From an uncultured bacterium (GTDB taxonomy: Bacteria; Atribacterota; Atribacteria; Atribacterales; Caldatribacteriaceae): a stretch of 56,708 nucleotides of DNA. This document shows positions 8,720-17,266 of the stretch, in pieces. The translations under genes were made by a program, and so were the position numbers. How positions within the stretch are numbered: the stretch's first letter is position 1; every line of letters starts with the position of its first letter. Location: NCBI GenBank assembly GCA_937139415.1, contig CAKZPS010000050.1, forward strand, positions 1-56,708. Reading direction: 5' to 3'. The notes beneath the pieces were generated by a model, which searched no databases, was not told the DNA's origin, and worked only from the letters and a program-made list of their open reading frames with translations.

Positions 8720-10996
8720 ATGGACAGAATGCATTGTTTCGTGGAAGAATTGCTTGCCAAGATGACTCGTGAGGAGAAGGTAGCTCAATTGTGTGCCGTC
8801 CACGCTCACCGACTGCTCGATGGAGACGGCCGTTTTTCCCCGCCCAAGGCTCAAGAATTGTTGGGGAAAGGCATCGGGCAGATCACCCGTCTTGCCGCCA
8901 TTCCTGATATCAAACCAGCCAAAGCCGCAGAGCTTGGTAATGCCATTCAGGATTTCTTGCGTAGAGAAACCCGCTTAGGTATTCCGGCCATGGTGCACGA
9001 TGAGTGTCTCAGTGGTCTTTTGGCACGGGATGCTACTGTGTTTCCCCAGGCAATCGGTTTGGGGAGCACTTTTGCACCTTGGCTTGTGGAGAAAATGACT
9101 ACGGTCATTCGGCGACAGATGCGGCTCATCGGCATTCATCAGGGTTTGGCGCCGGTACTCGACATTCCCCGCGATCCCCGCTGGGGAAGGACTGAAGAAA
9201 CCTTCGGTGAAGACCCGTACCTCGTTTCCTGTATGGGGCACGCCTACATCCGAGGGCTGCAAGGCGATGATTGGCGAGTAGGAGTGATTGCCACCGCCAA
9301 GCACTTTACCGCCTACGGCATTTCTGAAGGAGGGAGGAATTTGGGTCCTGCGCGGGTGGGGATGAGAGAATTGCGAGAAGTATTCCTCTTCCCCTTTGAG
9401 GTGGCGGTACGCAAATCGCAGGTTGGCTCACTCATGAATGCCTATCACGATCTCGATGGGGTACCATGCGCCGCCTCTCCGTTGCTTTTGACCCAAATTT
9501 TGCGCGAGGAGTGGGGATTTACGGGGATTGTGGTCTCTGACTACGAGGCGATCAAGATGCTCGAGACTTTCCACCATGTGGCGCATGATGCTCGAGAAGC
9601 GGCCCTTCAGGCCCTACGTGCCGGTATCGATCTCGAGCTCCCCGATTTTGAGTGTTACGGAGCACCGCTCCTTGAGGCCATAGGAGAGGGTCTTTTGAGT
9701 GAAGAGGTTCTCAACGAGGCAGTACGTCGGGTCTTGCGCATGAAGTATCTCTTGGGGCTCTTTGAGGGGGAGCTTGCGGTGGATGTGAATGCCGTAGCAC
9801 CGGGTTTAGACACCGAAGAGGATCGGCTCTTAGCCAGAGAAATTGCCCGCGCTTCCTGCGTCCTTTTGAAAAACGAGGGCATTTTGCCGCTCAAAAAGGA
9901 GATCAAAACCATTGCCGTGATTGGACCGAACGCCAAGGAAGGACTCCATCTCCACGGTGATTACAGTTACTCTACCCATATTCCCAGTGTCTTGGCATGG
10001 AAGGGGAAAGAAGCAGTATGGGAAGAGGTAGTGCGGACGGTGAGCGTTTTGGAAGGGATCAGCAATAAATTGCCCGGTGCGGAAATCCTCTACGCTCAGG
10101 GATGTGATGTCCTTGGTTCTTCGAAAGAAGGATTTGCCGAAGCCTTGGCTGCAGCCCAAAAAGCGGAAGTGGTGGTAGCGGTGATGGGTGAAAAGAGCGG
10201 ACTCTTCCAACAATCCGTTTCCGGAGAGGGGAGCGACCGAGCCGAGCTCAACCTCCCCGGAGTGCAGCGGGAACTCTTGCAAGAGCTCTACAAGTTAGGC
10301 AAACCGATTGTCCTCGTTCTTGTGAACGGTCGACCGCTCACTCTTTCTTGGGAAAAAGAGCACATTCCTGCCATTGTGGAGGCGTGGTACCCAGGAGAAG
10401 AGGGAGGGAATGCTATCGCCGACATCCTCTTCGGAGATTATAACCCGGGAGGGAAGTTACCCATTTCTTTCCCGAAGAGCGTGGGGCAGATTCCCGTGTA
10501 CTATAACCGGAAACCATCTGCTTTCGGGGAGTACTTGAGTGAAGACGCTCAACCCCTCTTCCCCTTTGGACATGGGTTGAGTTATACCACCTTCGCATAC
10601 GAGGATTTACGGATTGAGCCGCGGGAAGTAGAGCATTTAGAAGCGGTGCGTATCTCCCTGCGGGTGAAAAACACCAGTCCCTATCGAGGGGATGAGGTGG
10701 TGCAACTCTACCTTCATGATCCGGTAGCGTCCTTAGTGCGACCGGTGAAGGAACTCAAGGGTTTTGTGCGCTTGAGTTTGGATCCCGGAGAGTCGCGTAC
10801 CGTCACCTTTACCCTTTTCCCTGAACAGCTTGCCTTTTACGATGGAGCGATGCGCCTCATCGTGGAACCGGGGGTCTTTGAAGTGATGGTAGGTTCCTCT
10901 TCCGAGGATATTCGCTTGCGTGGAAAATTGGTAGTGCAGAGAGAGACGGTCCTCTCCAGGTATCGTCGTTTCCACAGCCATGTCGAGGTAGAATAG
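8720..10996 (+). CDS. Glycoside hydrolase family 3 beta-glucosidase (or beta-xylosidase)
   Basis: Cleaves beta-linked oligosaccharides to free sugars, most likely in the cytoplasm because no signal peptide is present. The 758-residue protein shows the three GH3 parts: an N-terminal TIM barrel with 'PRWGRTEETFGEDP' and 'ATAKHFTAYG' and the nucleophile Asp274 in IVVSDYEAI; an alpha/beta sandwich from about residue 390 ('TIAVIGPNAKEG', 'VVVAVMGEKSG' with the acid/base loop region after it); and a C-terminal fibronectin-III-like domain from about residue 650. The ATG at 8720 follows a GAAGGGAG site. It directly follows the importer genes, as GH3 bglB-type genes do beside the beta-glucoside transporters of Thermotoga. 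Glucosidase versus xylosidase cannot be decided by eye. Confidence 0.93.
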   Translation: MDRMHCFVEELLAKMTREEKVAQLCAVHAHRLLDGDGRFSPPKAQELLGKGIGQITRLAAIPDIKPAKAAELGNAIQDFLRRETRLGIPAMVHDECLSGLLARDATVFPQAIGLGSTFAPWLVEKMTTVIRRQMRLIGIHQGLAPVLDIPRDPRWGRTEETFGEDPYLVSCMGHAYIRGLQGDDWRVGVIATAKHFTAYGISEGGRNLGPARVGMRELREVFLFPFEVAVRKSQVGSLMNAYHDLDGVPCAASPLLLTQILREEWGFTGIVVSDYEAIKMLETFHHVAHDAREAALQALRAGIDLELPDFECYGAPLLEAIGEGLLSEEVLNEAVRRVLRMKYLLGLFEGELAVDVNAVAPGLDTEEDRLLAREIARASCVLLKNEGILPLKKEIKTIAVIGPNAKEGLHLHGDYSYSTHIPSVLAWKGKEAVWEEVVRTVSVLEGISNKLPGAEILYAQGCDVLGSSKEGFAEALAAAQKAEVVVAVMGEKSGLFQQSVSGEGSDRAELNLPGVQRELLQELYKLGKPIVLVLVNGRPLTLSWEKEHIPAIVEAWYPGEEGGNAIADILFGDYNPGGKLPISFPKSVGQIPVYYNRKPSAFGEYLSEDAQPLFPFGHGLSYTTFAYEDLRIEPREVEHLEAVRISLRVKNTSPYRGDEVVQLYLHDPVASLVRPVKELKGFVRLSLDPGESRTVTFTLFPEQLAFYDGAMRLIVEPGVFEVMVGSSSEDIRLRGKLVVQRETVLSRYRRFHSHVEVE

Positions 10997-11006
10997 GAGT
11001 ACTGCC

Positions 11007-11381
11007 ATGAGAGGACTGAAAGGGGTACACCACGTGGCCCTCCTCACCCGGGATTTGGAGCAGAGTGTCCAGTTTTACCGTGACCTTTTGGGATTCCAAG
11101 AGGTAGAACGTTTTTTTGACCAAGGAGAAGATGCTGAGATCGTGTTTCTCTCCCTCCACAATACCTTACTCGAGCTCTTGGCGCCTCGCCGGGAGGAGGT
11201 GGCTCCGCCTTCTTCTTTTCACCTAGCTTTTGCAGTAGAAGGGGTGGAAGAGTTGTTCCAAGAACTCGTTTCCCGAGGGGTACCGGTGATCCTCCCTCTC
11301 ACCGTGAGTGCTGGGTTCCACTATGCCTATTTCCGGGGACCAATGGGTGAAACCATCGAGATCGTGGAGCGAAAGGGATGA
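11007..11381 (+). CDS. VOC-family (glyoxalase/dioxygenase-like) protein
   Basis: A 124-residue vicinal-oxygen-chelate protein. The two beta-alpha-beta-beta-beta modules are visible: 'GVHHVALLTRDLEQSVQFYRDLLGF' at residues 5-29 and 'FHLAFAVEGVEELFQELVSRGV' in the second half, ending with 'AYFRGPMGETIEIVER'. Candidate metal ligands are His8, a Glu in 'TLLELL', His72 region and the Glu of the last strand, the pattern of glyoxalase I and methylmalonyl-CoA epimerase. It lies 10 bases after the GH3 gene and likely belongs to the same transcript, so a role in sugar or methylglyoxal metabolism is plausible. Substrate unknown. Confidence 0.85.
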   Translation: MRGLKGVHHVALLTRDLEQSVQFYRDLLGFQEVERFFDQGEDAEIVFLSLHNTLLELLAPRREEVAPPSSFHLAFAVEGVEELFQELVSRGVPVILPLTVSAGFHYAYFRGPMGETIEIVERKG

Positions 11382-11432
11382 TTTCGGAGGTAATGGGGTT
11401 AGTATGGTATTGAGGGAGAAAGGAGTGATGGT

Positions 11433-12374
11433 ATGCGTACCGTCCTTTTGGGGAAGACTGATTTACGGGTGAGTATTTTCTGTCTTGGGACCATGTACTT
11501 TGGGAGTCGCACCGATCGAGAGACCTCGATCGCCCTACTCGACCAATACCTGGAACGAGGGGGATTCTTCCTCGATACCGCCAATATTTACGCCCGTTGG
11601 ATTCCGGGATTTCAGGGTGGAGAGAGTGAGACTCTCCTTGGAGAGTGGATGAAGGAACGTAAGAATCGCCACTCTATGGTGGTAGCTACCAAGGTCGGTT
11701 TTGAGATGCCAGGAGTGGAAAGAGGTCTACGCGCCCATCAGATTGAAACCGAATGCGAAAAGAGCCTGCGCCGCCTGCAGACCGACTACATCGACCTCTA
11801 CTACGCCCATGTCGATGATTACCGCACTCCGCCAGAAGAGACTTTGGAAGCTTTCCATCGCCTCATCCAGGCGGGAAAGGTGCGCTTCATCGGCGCGAGT
11901 AACTTCCGTGCCTGGCGCTTAGAGGAGTGTCGCTGGGTGAGTCAAACGAAGGGGTGGAGTGAATACTGTTGCATTCAACAACGCTACACCTATCTCCGTC
12001 CTAAACCCGGTACTTCCTTTGACCCCCAAGTAGCAGTCAACGAAGATCTTTTGGAGTATTGCCGTATTCGAGGTTTGACTCTCCTCGCCTATTCCCCCCT
12101 CATTGGTGGGGCCTACAGCCGGAGTGACCGACCCATCCCTCTTCAGTACCAGGGGCCCGATACCGAGGCCCGCCTCCAGGCTCTGCGGGAAATGGCAGAG
12201 AAAAAGGGGATAACCGTGAACCAACTCGTCTTGGCATGGATGATCTACCAGGACCCCCCGATCGTTCCCTTAGCAGCAGGGAGTACCCTTGCGCAGATGG
12301 AAGAGAATTACCGAGCCTTAGAGGTAACCTTGAGTGAAGAGGAGGTCCATTTTCTCAACGAGGTGACGGGGTGA
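11433..12374 (+). CDS. Aldo/keto reductase
   Basis: NAD(P)H-dependent carbonyl reductase of the TIM-barrel aldo/keto reductase superfamily, 313 residues. The catalytic tetrad can be read as Asp48 and Tyr53 (LDTANIYA), Lys87 (VATKVG) and His126 (LYYAHVDD). 'GKVRFIGASNF' and 'AYSPLIGGAYS' are the usual family motifs, and the nucleotide-binding C-terminal stretch 'PLAAGSTLAQMEENYRAL' is present. It is the last gene of the LacI-controlled run and ends inside a terminator stem. The ATG follows AAAGGAG at 10 bases. Probably reduces a sugar or a sugar-derived aldehyde; substrate cannot be inferred. Confidence 0.92.
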   Translation: MRTVLLGKTDLRVSIFCLGTMYFGSRTDRETSIALLDQYLERGGFFLDTANIYARWIPGFQGGESETLLGEWMKERKNRHSMVVATKVGFEMPGVERGLRAHQIETECEKSLRRLQTDYIDLYYAHVDDYRTPPEETLEAFHRLIQAGKVRFIGASNFRAWRLEECRWVSQTKGWSEYCCIQQRYTYLRPKPGTSFDPQVAVNEDLLEYCRIRGLTLLAYSPLIGGAYSRSDRPIPLQYQGPDTEARLQALREMAEKKGITVNQLVLAWMIYQDPPIVPLAAGSTLAQMEENYRALEVTLSEEEVHFLNEVTG

Positions 12375-12390
12375 GGTTGCTCACCCCGTC
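12365..12390 (+). terminator. Terminator hairpin at end of the beta-glucoside run
   Basis: A perfect 11-bp GC-rich stem (GACGGGGTGAG / CTCACCCCGTC) with a 4-base loop; the aldo/keto reductase stop codon lies in its left arm. The T-tract is weak (TTGG, then TTTT 12 bases later). Confidence 0.75.
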
Positions 12391-12419
12391 TTGGAGAACT
12401 TTTCCTTGAGTTCACCTTG

Positions 12420-12545
12420 GCGAGCGAGGAGGACAGAGCGATGCGGACCCTTCGTAGGATGTATTACCTCGCTTTTCTTCCGTTCAGAGAAAGAAATTGC
12501 CACCGACTTCTTCAAGTCCCTCGCAGTGATGGAGGAGATGAACTG
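12420..12545 (+). repeat. Decayed copy of the intergenic repeat family
   Basis: Stretches here match, in order and in the same orientation, parts of the 192-bp repeat at 18235 and 35338: a 'TTACCTC' segment, 'AGAGAAAGAAATTGCCACCG' against AGAAAAAGATAAGACCGCCACGG, and 'CCTCGCAGTGA'. The match is broken by many substitutions and gaps, so this is called with modest confidence. A short open frame across the region (12391-12645) has no ribosome site and is not called. Confidence 0.4.
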
Positions 12546-12650
12546 CAAAATTACATTTGGATCAATTTTTGCTCGGGAAAAAAGGAGAAACGGTGAGTTT
12601 TCGGAGAAGAATTTTTCCTTGGGAGTGATTCGTGATTCAGGGTAATCGGT

Positions 12651-13550
12651 TCAAATCCTATCGATTCTCTTCTTATCCCCTGTCTCTTTCCCCGCCACTC
12701 CGCGCGTCAGGTTATGTTCGAGGAGATACATATTCCTCCAGGTGGAGGGAGAGAAACCGGTGACTTTGCGGAAAACCTTGGAGAATTGTTGGGTGCTACT
12801 AAATCCCAAGGCCATGGCCACCTCGGTTACCGAGTGTTCTCGATGGAGGAGGAGACACTTACTCCGTTGGATTTTTAAGGTGGTGAGGTATTGTTTCGGG
12901 CTTATCCCCAAATAATTTTTGAAGAGTTTACGGAAGTGTTGGGAAGAAAGACCAAATTCCTTGGCGATTTCCCGAATGTGCAGAGATTCGTGACTCCGTT
13001 CGTGCATGAAACGCAAGGCGTTCTCGATAACCTCTCGTTGTTCGGGGAGAAGCGAGGTAAAGGAGATATTGTTCCCTCGGAGGAGGAATACCGCTAATTC
13101 CTCAAGGAGAGCGCGACACTCCACTTCCGCAAAGGGAAGTGCCGAGATCAACTCTCTCTGCAATTTATGACAGAATTCTAAGAAAATGTTCACCGCGAGA
13201 TTCGAGAGTTTGAAACGGCCGACTGGGGGTGTATTAATTAAGTGACACAGTAAATCTTCGTTGAAAGCGAGGAATTGGATGACTACGAATTCTACTCCTG
13301 AGGGAGGCTGGGCATAAAAATCGTGGGGAATGCCACTCGGGACAAAGAGGAGCTCGTTGGCTTGAAAGTATTCGTCTTTTCCATTGATGCGAATGATACA
13401 TCGTCCTGACTTGACCAAGCAGAGTTCGCACTGGACATGGCGATGCATGGGCATTCCCCACCCGGGAGGATAGGGAGGCTCTAAGATAACCGTATATTGG
13501 CTCATGCCTCGTTCAGGAGAAGTGGTTGGTTGATGTTGAATGACACTCAT
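12651..13550 (-). CDS. AraC-family regulator with N-terminal cupin domain
   Basis: Transcription factor of 299 residues. An N-terminal cupin sensor (about 20-110: 'HRHVQCELCLVKSGRCIIRINGK', 'FVPSGIPHDFYA') is joined to a C-terminal AraC DNA-binding domain with two helix-turn-helix units (about 190-285: 'IREIAKEFGLSSQHFRKLFKNYLGISPKQYL' and 'VTEVAMALGFSSTQQFSKVFRKVTGFSP'). It is divergent from a sugar ABC importer starting 163 bp away, the classic arrangement for an activator of that importer. It is clearly paralogous to the regulator at 55655-56518, sharing the cupin opening 'EPPYPP', 'VEFVV.QF' and 'NTPP.GRF'. The ligand is probably the sugar imported by the neighbouring system (inference). 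Confidence 0.92.
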   Translation of the reverse strand: MSVIQHQPTTSPERGMSQYTVILEPPYPPGWGMPMHRHVQCELCLVKSGRCIIRINGKDEYFQANELLFVPSGIPHDFYAQPPSGVEFVVIQFLAFNEDLLCHLINTPPVGRFKLSNLAVNIFLEFCHKLQRELISALPFAEVECRALLEELAVFLLRGNNISFTSLLPEQREVIENALRFMHERSHESLHIREIAKEFGLSSQHFRKLFKNYLGISPKQYLTTLKIQRSKCLLLHREHSVTEVAMALGFSSTQQFSKVFRKVTGFSPSTWRNMYLLEHNLTRGVAGKETGDKKRIDRI

Positions 13551-13570
13551 TGCCTATCACCCTCGTTTCT

Positions 13571-13579
13571 ATTATATCA
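13571..13579 (-). promoter_or_regulatory. Extended -10 promoter for the AraC-type gene
   Basis: Read on the minus strand the sequence is TGATATAAT, a TGN-extended -10 box with a consensus TATAAT, 21 bases upstream of the AraC start. No good -35 box is seen. The opposite strand of this 163-bp gap offers only an isolated TATGAT (13654-13659) without a -35 for the sugar importer, consistent with an activator-dependent promoter. Confidence 0.5.
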
Positions 13580-13712
13580 ATATCATACAAGACATATTCC
13601 TTTTTGACACATGAGAGTGCGAAAAGTTACCGCTCATTGGTTGGAATTCATACTATGATACCAAGAGAAGCGGAGGTTTTTGGTTTCTCAAAACTGGAAA
13701 GGGGGAATAGCG

Positions 13713-14723
13713 GTGAAAAAATTTCTCGTGGTGGTGGCCATTGGTCTCCTTGCGGTTTTACTGCTCGGGCAAGCTCCTCTGTGGGCGAAAAAGTTGGTAT
13801 ATGGTTACGTAACTCCCGGTCCTGATACCTGGTACCGGAAGGACGTAGAGGGTTTCCAATATGCAGCAAGTTTAGCCGGAGTGGAAGTAGTGGTATTGAA
13901 CTCTGATTATGATACCGAAAAAGAAATTGCCAATATTAATACCCTCATCAACATGGGTGTCGATGGCATGTGTATTTTCTCTTTTAACCCTAACGGGGCA
14001 ACCATTGCCGCTCGAGAGTGCGAGCGGGCAGGTATTCCCTTGGTGGTTACCGATAACGTGGGACAGGTTCTCAAATCGGGGCATGATGTGGTGGCCTGCA
14101 TTGACTTTGACTGGAAAGGTATGGGTGAACACATGGCCCAGTACATCGCCGAAAATTATCCGGGGGAGAAAATAGCAGTCATCATGGGTTTATTCGAGCA
14201 CGTACCGGTTCAAATCTTCCGCCAAGCATTCGAACCCAAGGTAGCCGAGTTAGGGAAAAACGAAATTGTCGCGGTACGGGATGGAAAGTATACCCCCACG
14301 GTGGCAGTGGATCAGGCTCAGGACCTCATTGAATCGGGATACGACTTTTCTATTCTCTTCATTTTCAACGAGGAAATGGCGGCAGCGGTGGTACGCATGT
14401 TAAAAGCGAGAGGGTTACTCAATAACCCCATTAAAGTCATGAGTACGAACGGTGCTCCCTACGGTATCGAACTGATTAAAGAAGGAAGTATGAAGTACTC
14501 TATTTCTACTTCTCCGGGATGGGAAGGATTCATCTCCTTCTTAGCGCTCCATGCCTATACCCAAGGGAGAATTACCGAAAAGAATCAACAAATCCTCCTG
14601 CCCAACACCCCCATTACTCCTGAAACCATCGATGACAAGAAGAAGGTCATTCCTTGGGATATCGATCCGGTATGGATTGAGCTGACCAAGGAATACTTCC
14701 CTCAATATGATGGTCTCTACTGA
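13713..14723 (+). CDS. Sugar ABC transporter substrate-binding protein (RbsB/periplasmic-binding type)
   Basis: Extracytoplasmic sugar-binding protein of the type I (ribose/galactose) fold, 336 residues. The GTG start at 13713 is chosen because it follows a GGGGG site and opens a signal peptide (KKFLVVVAIGLLAVLLLG, cleavage near ALWA-KK). The mature part has the two-lobe repeats, e.g. 'LINMGVDGMCIFSFNP', 'GIPLVVTDN', 'KIAVIMGLFEHVPVQ' and 'MSTNGAPYGIELI'. It heads a binding-protein, ATPase, permease, isomerase operon divergent from the AraC regulator. The sugar is unknown; a pentose or a deoxy/keto sugar would fit the isomerase. Confidence 0.9.
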   Translation: MKKFLVVVAIGLLAVLLLGQAPLWAKKLVYGYVTPGPDTWYRKDVEGFQYAASLAGVEVVVLNSDYDTEKEIANINTLINMGVDGMCIFSFNPNGATIAARECERAGIPLVVTDNVGQVLKSGHDVVACIDFDWKGMGEHMAQYIAENYPGEKIAVIMGLFEHVPVQIFRQAFEPKVAELGKNEIVAVRDGKYTPTVAVDQAQDLIESGYDFSILFIFNEEMAAAVVRMLKARGLLNNPIKVMSTNGAPYGIELIKEGSMKYSISTSPGWEGFISFLALHAYTQGRITEKNQQILLPNTPITPETIDDKKKVIPWDIDPVWIELTKEYFPQYDGLY

Positions 14724-14732
14724 GGAAATGCA

Positions 14733-14753
14733 GGGAGAGGCTACGCCTCTCCC
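14733..14753 (+). terminator. Intercistronic hairpin after binding-protein gene
   Basis: A 9-bp perfect stem (GGGAGAGGC / GCCTCTCCC) with a 3-base loop, 10 bases after the stop and 16 bases before the ATPase start. It lacks a long T-tract and probably protects the upstream message end rather than stopping transcription fully. Confidence 0.6.
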
Positions 14754-14768
14754 TCTCGAGAAGAGAAG

Positions 14769-16268
14769 ATGGCAGAGAAAAAAGAGACTCTCCTCGTTTC
14801 TTTACGAAATATCACCAAGGTTTACGGACACCACCGAGCTCTGCATGAGGTGTCTTTCGATCTCTACCCTGGGGAAGTTCACTGCTTGGTGGGAGAAAAT
14901 GGAGCGGGTAAATCTACCCTCATTAAAATTCTCTCCGGAGCCATCACTCCCGATCAGGGTGAGATTTGCATTCAAGGACAGTGCTTTCGGGCGCTCACCC
15001 CTCGTCAGGCGATTACCCTCGGTGTTTCTACCATTTATCAAGATGCTGAACTTGTGGATTCACTGACGGTTGCAGACAATATCTTCTTAGGGAGCGAGCA
15101 ATCGACTCGCTTTTCGTTTATCGTGGATAAAAAAGCCCAATTCGTCAGGGCACAGGAGATTATCAATACTCTGCATCTCCCCTTAGAACCGTCCCTTTTG
15201 GTTGAGGAACTCTCTTCCTCCCAGAGACAGATGCTCCAGATTACCAAGGCCCTCTATCGGGAGGCTAAAATTCTCATCATGGATGAACCGACGAGTGCTT
15301 TGGGGTTAGAAGAAAAACGTGCTCTCATGGAGATTATTCGTACTCTAAAGAGCCAGGGCATTGGTATTATCTACATCTCTCACTACCTCGAGGAAATCTT
15401 TGAAGTAGGGGACCGAGTGACGATTTTGAAAGACGGAACGAGCATGGGAACCTATCGTATCAGTGAAATCACCATAGAGGAAGTAGTACGCAAGATGGTG
15501 GGAAGAGACGCCTCGGCTTTTTTCTCCCGTCGGCTGGTACCCTTGGGAGAGGTATGTTTTGAGGTGAAAAACCTCACCAAGAAGGGACTTGTAGAAGGGG
15601 TGAGTTTCGCAGTACGGAGGGGGGAGATTTTCGGTCTCGGGGGGTTGGTCGGTTCGGGGAGGAGTGAGGTGGTGCATCTCATTTTTGGCGCTCTCCCTCT
15701 TGATCAGGGAGAGATATGGCTTGGAGGGAAGCGGGGCATGATTCGTTCTCCTCAGGACGCGATTCGGCAGGGTATCGCCCTCATTCCGGAAGACAGACGC
15801 AAAATGGCCATGCTCTTGGGTCGAGACCTCGTAGAGAATACTGCTTTGGTGCACAATGATATCTTCCGTGGACCGATTTTATATCGCAAAGAAGAGATGA
15901 CCATGACGCAAGATATCATTCGTAAACTCACCGTAGCTACACAGTCGGAAACCCAGCTCATCGAGGAACTCTCGGGAGGAAACCAACAAAAGGTGGTTAT
16001 CGGGCGCTGGCTTCTCGATGGGTACGAGGTGTATATCTTCGATGAGCCTACGAAAGGCGTGGATATCGGAGCGAAAGAGCGTATTTATGAACTCATGGTG
16101 GAACTCGCCGAACAAGGAAAGAGCATTATCATGATTTCTTCCAGTATGCCGGAACTCCTTTCCATGAGTGATCGCATTGGGATTATGCGTCAAGGGCGCA
16201 TGGTCGATATCGTGGAGAGTAAGAGCGTGACCGAAGAATACCTTATTCGTGCCTTCATCGGGGTATAG
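14769..16268 (+). CDS. Sugar ABC transporter ATPase, tandem-domain (RbsA/MglA type)
   Basis: Energy subunit of the importer, 499 residues with two fused nucleotide-binding domains. Domain 1 (about 10-240) has Walker A GENGAGKST, signature 'LSSSQRQMLQITKAL' (degenerate: LSSSQ instead of LSGGQ), Walker B 'ILIMDEPTSAL'. Domain 2 (about 260-495) has the incomplete Walker A 'GGLVGSGRSEV', signature LSGGNQQKVVIGRWL and 'VYIFDEPTKGVDIGAKE'. A canonical first and degenerate second P-loop is normal for this family. It follows the binding-protein gene after a hairpin and precedes the permease by a few bases. Confidence 0.93.
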   Translation: MAEKKETLLVSLRNITKVYGHHRALHEVSFDLYPGEVHCLVGENGAGKSTLIKILSGAITPDQGEICIQGQCFRALTPRQAITLGVSTIYQDAELVDSLTVADNIFLGSEQSTRFSFIVDKKAQFVRAQEIINTLHLPLEPSLLVEELSSSQRQMLQITKALYREAKILIMDEPTSALGLEEKRALMEIIRTLKSQGIGIIYISHYLEEIFEVGDRVTILKDGTSMGTYRISEITIEEVVRKMVGRDASAFFSRRLVPLGEVCFEVKNLTKKGLVEGVSFAVRRGEIFGLGGLVGSGRSEVVHLIFGALPLDQGEIWLGGKRGMIRSPQDAIRQGIALIPEDRRKMAMLLGRDLVENTALVHNDIFRGPILYRKEEMTMTQDIIRKLTVATQSETQLIEELSGGNQQKVVIGRWLLDGYEVYIFDEPTKGVDIGAKERIYELMVELAEQGKSIIMISSSMPELLSMSDRIGIMRQGRMVDIVESKSVTEEYLIRAFIGV

Positions 16269-16286
16269 AGAGTGAGGAGTGGAGTC

Positions 16287-17249
16287 ATGAAGAAAAATCG
16301 ATTGGCTGAGAAAAATGCCCTTTTCCGCAATCAGTGGTTCTTCTTATTGGTGGTCGAAATCGGCTTAGCCATTGTCACTGGCATCGTCAATCCGCGGTTT
16401 TTTACCACGAGCAATCTCATGAATATTTTAGAGCAAGTAGCGGTTTTGGGGATTGTCTCCTCGGGAATGACCTTGCTCATCATTTCTGGAGAAATCGATA
16501 TTTCTGTGGGGGCCAATATCGGTTTATCCTCATGTGTTATGGCCATGATGATGAAAGCCATGAGGTTTTCGTTTTTACCGGTCGCGGTAGGAATCCTTTT
16601 AGCGGTGGGGAACAGCTTTCTCGTGGGTATCACTTCGCGGGGATTTAAAGCCCCTTCGTTCATTACTTCTTTAGCCTTCATTAGTGTTTTTCAGGGCATT
16701 GCCTTAGCCATCACCAAGGGGTCTTTTCAGACCATTTATGGTCAATTCGAAACCATTGGCATGACGCGGGTGGCACAGATTCTCCCTTTGAGTTTTATCA
16801 TTAGTATCGGTGCTTACCTCTTCGTTCACTTTCTCCTCTCCCAGACCAAGCTCGGACGACGTATTTATTCGGTGGGAAGTAACCCCCAAGCAGCCTATCT
16901 TTCGGGTATATCGGTTGCCCATACCAAACTCACCGCTTTCTTCCTCAACGGTCTCTTTGTGGGTATTGCCACCATGGTGCTCCTCTCTCGTATTGGTGCC
17001 GCTCAGCCTTCTACTGGAACGGGTTTAGAATTGCGGGCGATTGGTGCAGTGGTGATTGGGGGTACGCCGCTTTCGGGAGGGAAAGGACGCATTATTGGTA
17101 CCCTCTTTGGGGTTTTCTTGATGGGTATTATTTCCAACACCCTGAACATGCTGCGCGTGAATCCCTATTTCCAAGAAGTCACTTTTGGTTTGCTCATCAT
17201 TGCCTCTTTGGCAGTAAGTGTTTTGAGTTCTTATGGAAAAACTCGATAA
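16287..17249 (+). CDS. Sugar ABC transporter permease (RbsC type)
   Basis: Membrane channel of the sugar importer, 320 residues with about eight to ten hydrophobic helices. Family landmarks are 'NPRFFTTSNLMNILEQVAVLGIVSSGMTLLIISGEIDISVGA' near residues 35-80 and 'GAVVIGGTPLSGGKGRIIGTLFG' near 255-280. The ATG at 16287 follows GAGGAGTGGAG; an in-frame GTG at 16272 is less likely. As the only permease of this operon, it presumably forms a homodimer. Confidence 0.92.
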   Translation: MKKNRLAEKNALFRNQWFFLLVVEIGLAIVTGIVNPRFFTTSNLMNILEQVAVLGIVSSGMTLLIISGEIDISVGANIGLSSCVMAMMMKAMRFSFLPVAVGILLAVGNSFLVGITSRGFKAPSFITSLAFISVFQGIALAITKGSFQTIYGQFETIGMTRVAQILPLSFIISIGAYLFVHFLLSQTKLGRRIYSVGSNPQAAYLSGISVAHTKLTAFFLNGLFVGIATMVLLSRIGAAQPSTGTGLELRAIGAVVIGGTPLSGGKGRIIGTLFGVFLMGIISNTLNMLRVNPYFQEVTFGLLIIASLAVSVLSSYGKTR

Positions 17250-17266
17250 AAAGGTGGGGATGGAAG

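Noticed and set aside
12391-12645. 84-codon open frame after the aldo/keto reductase
   Set aside because: No ribosome site, begins beside a terminator and runs through a decayed repeat.
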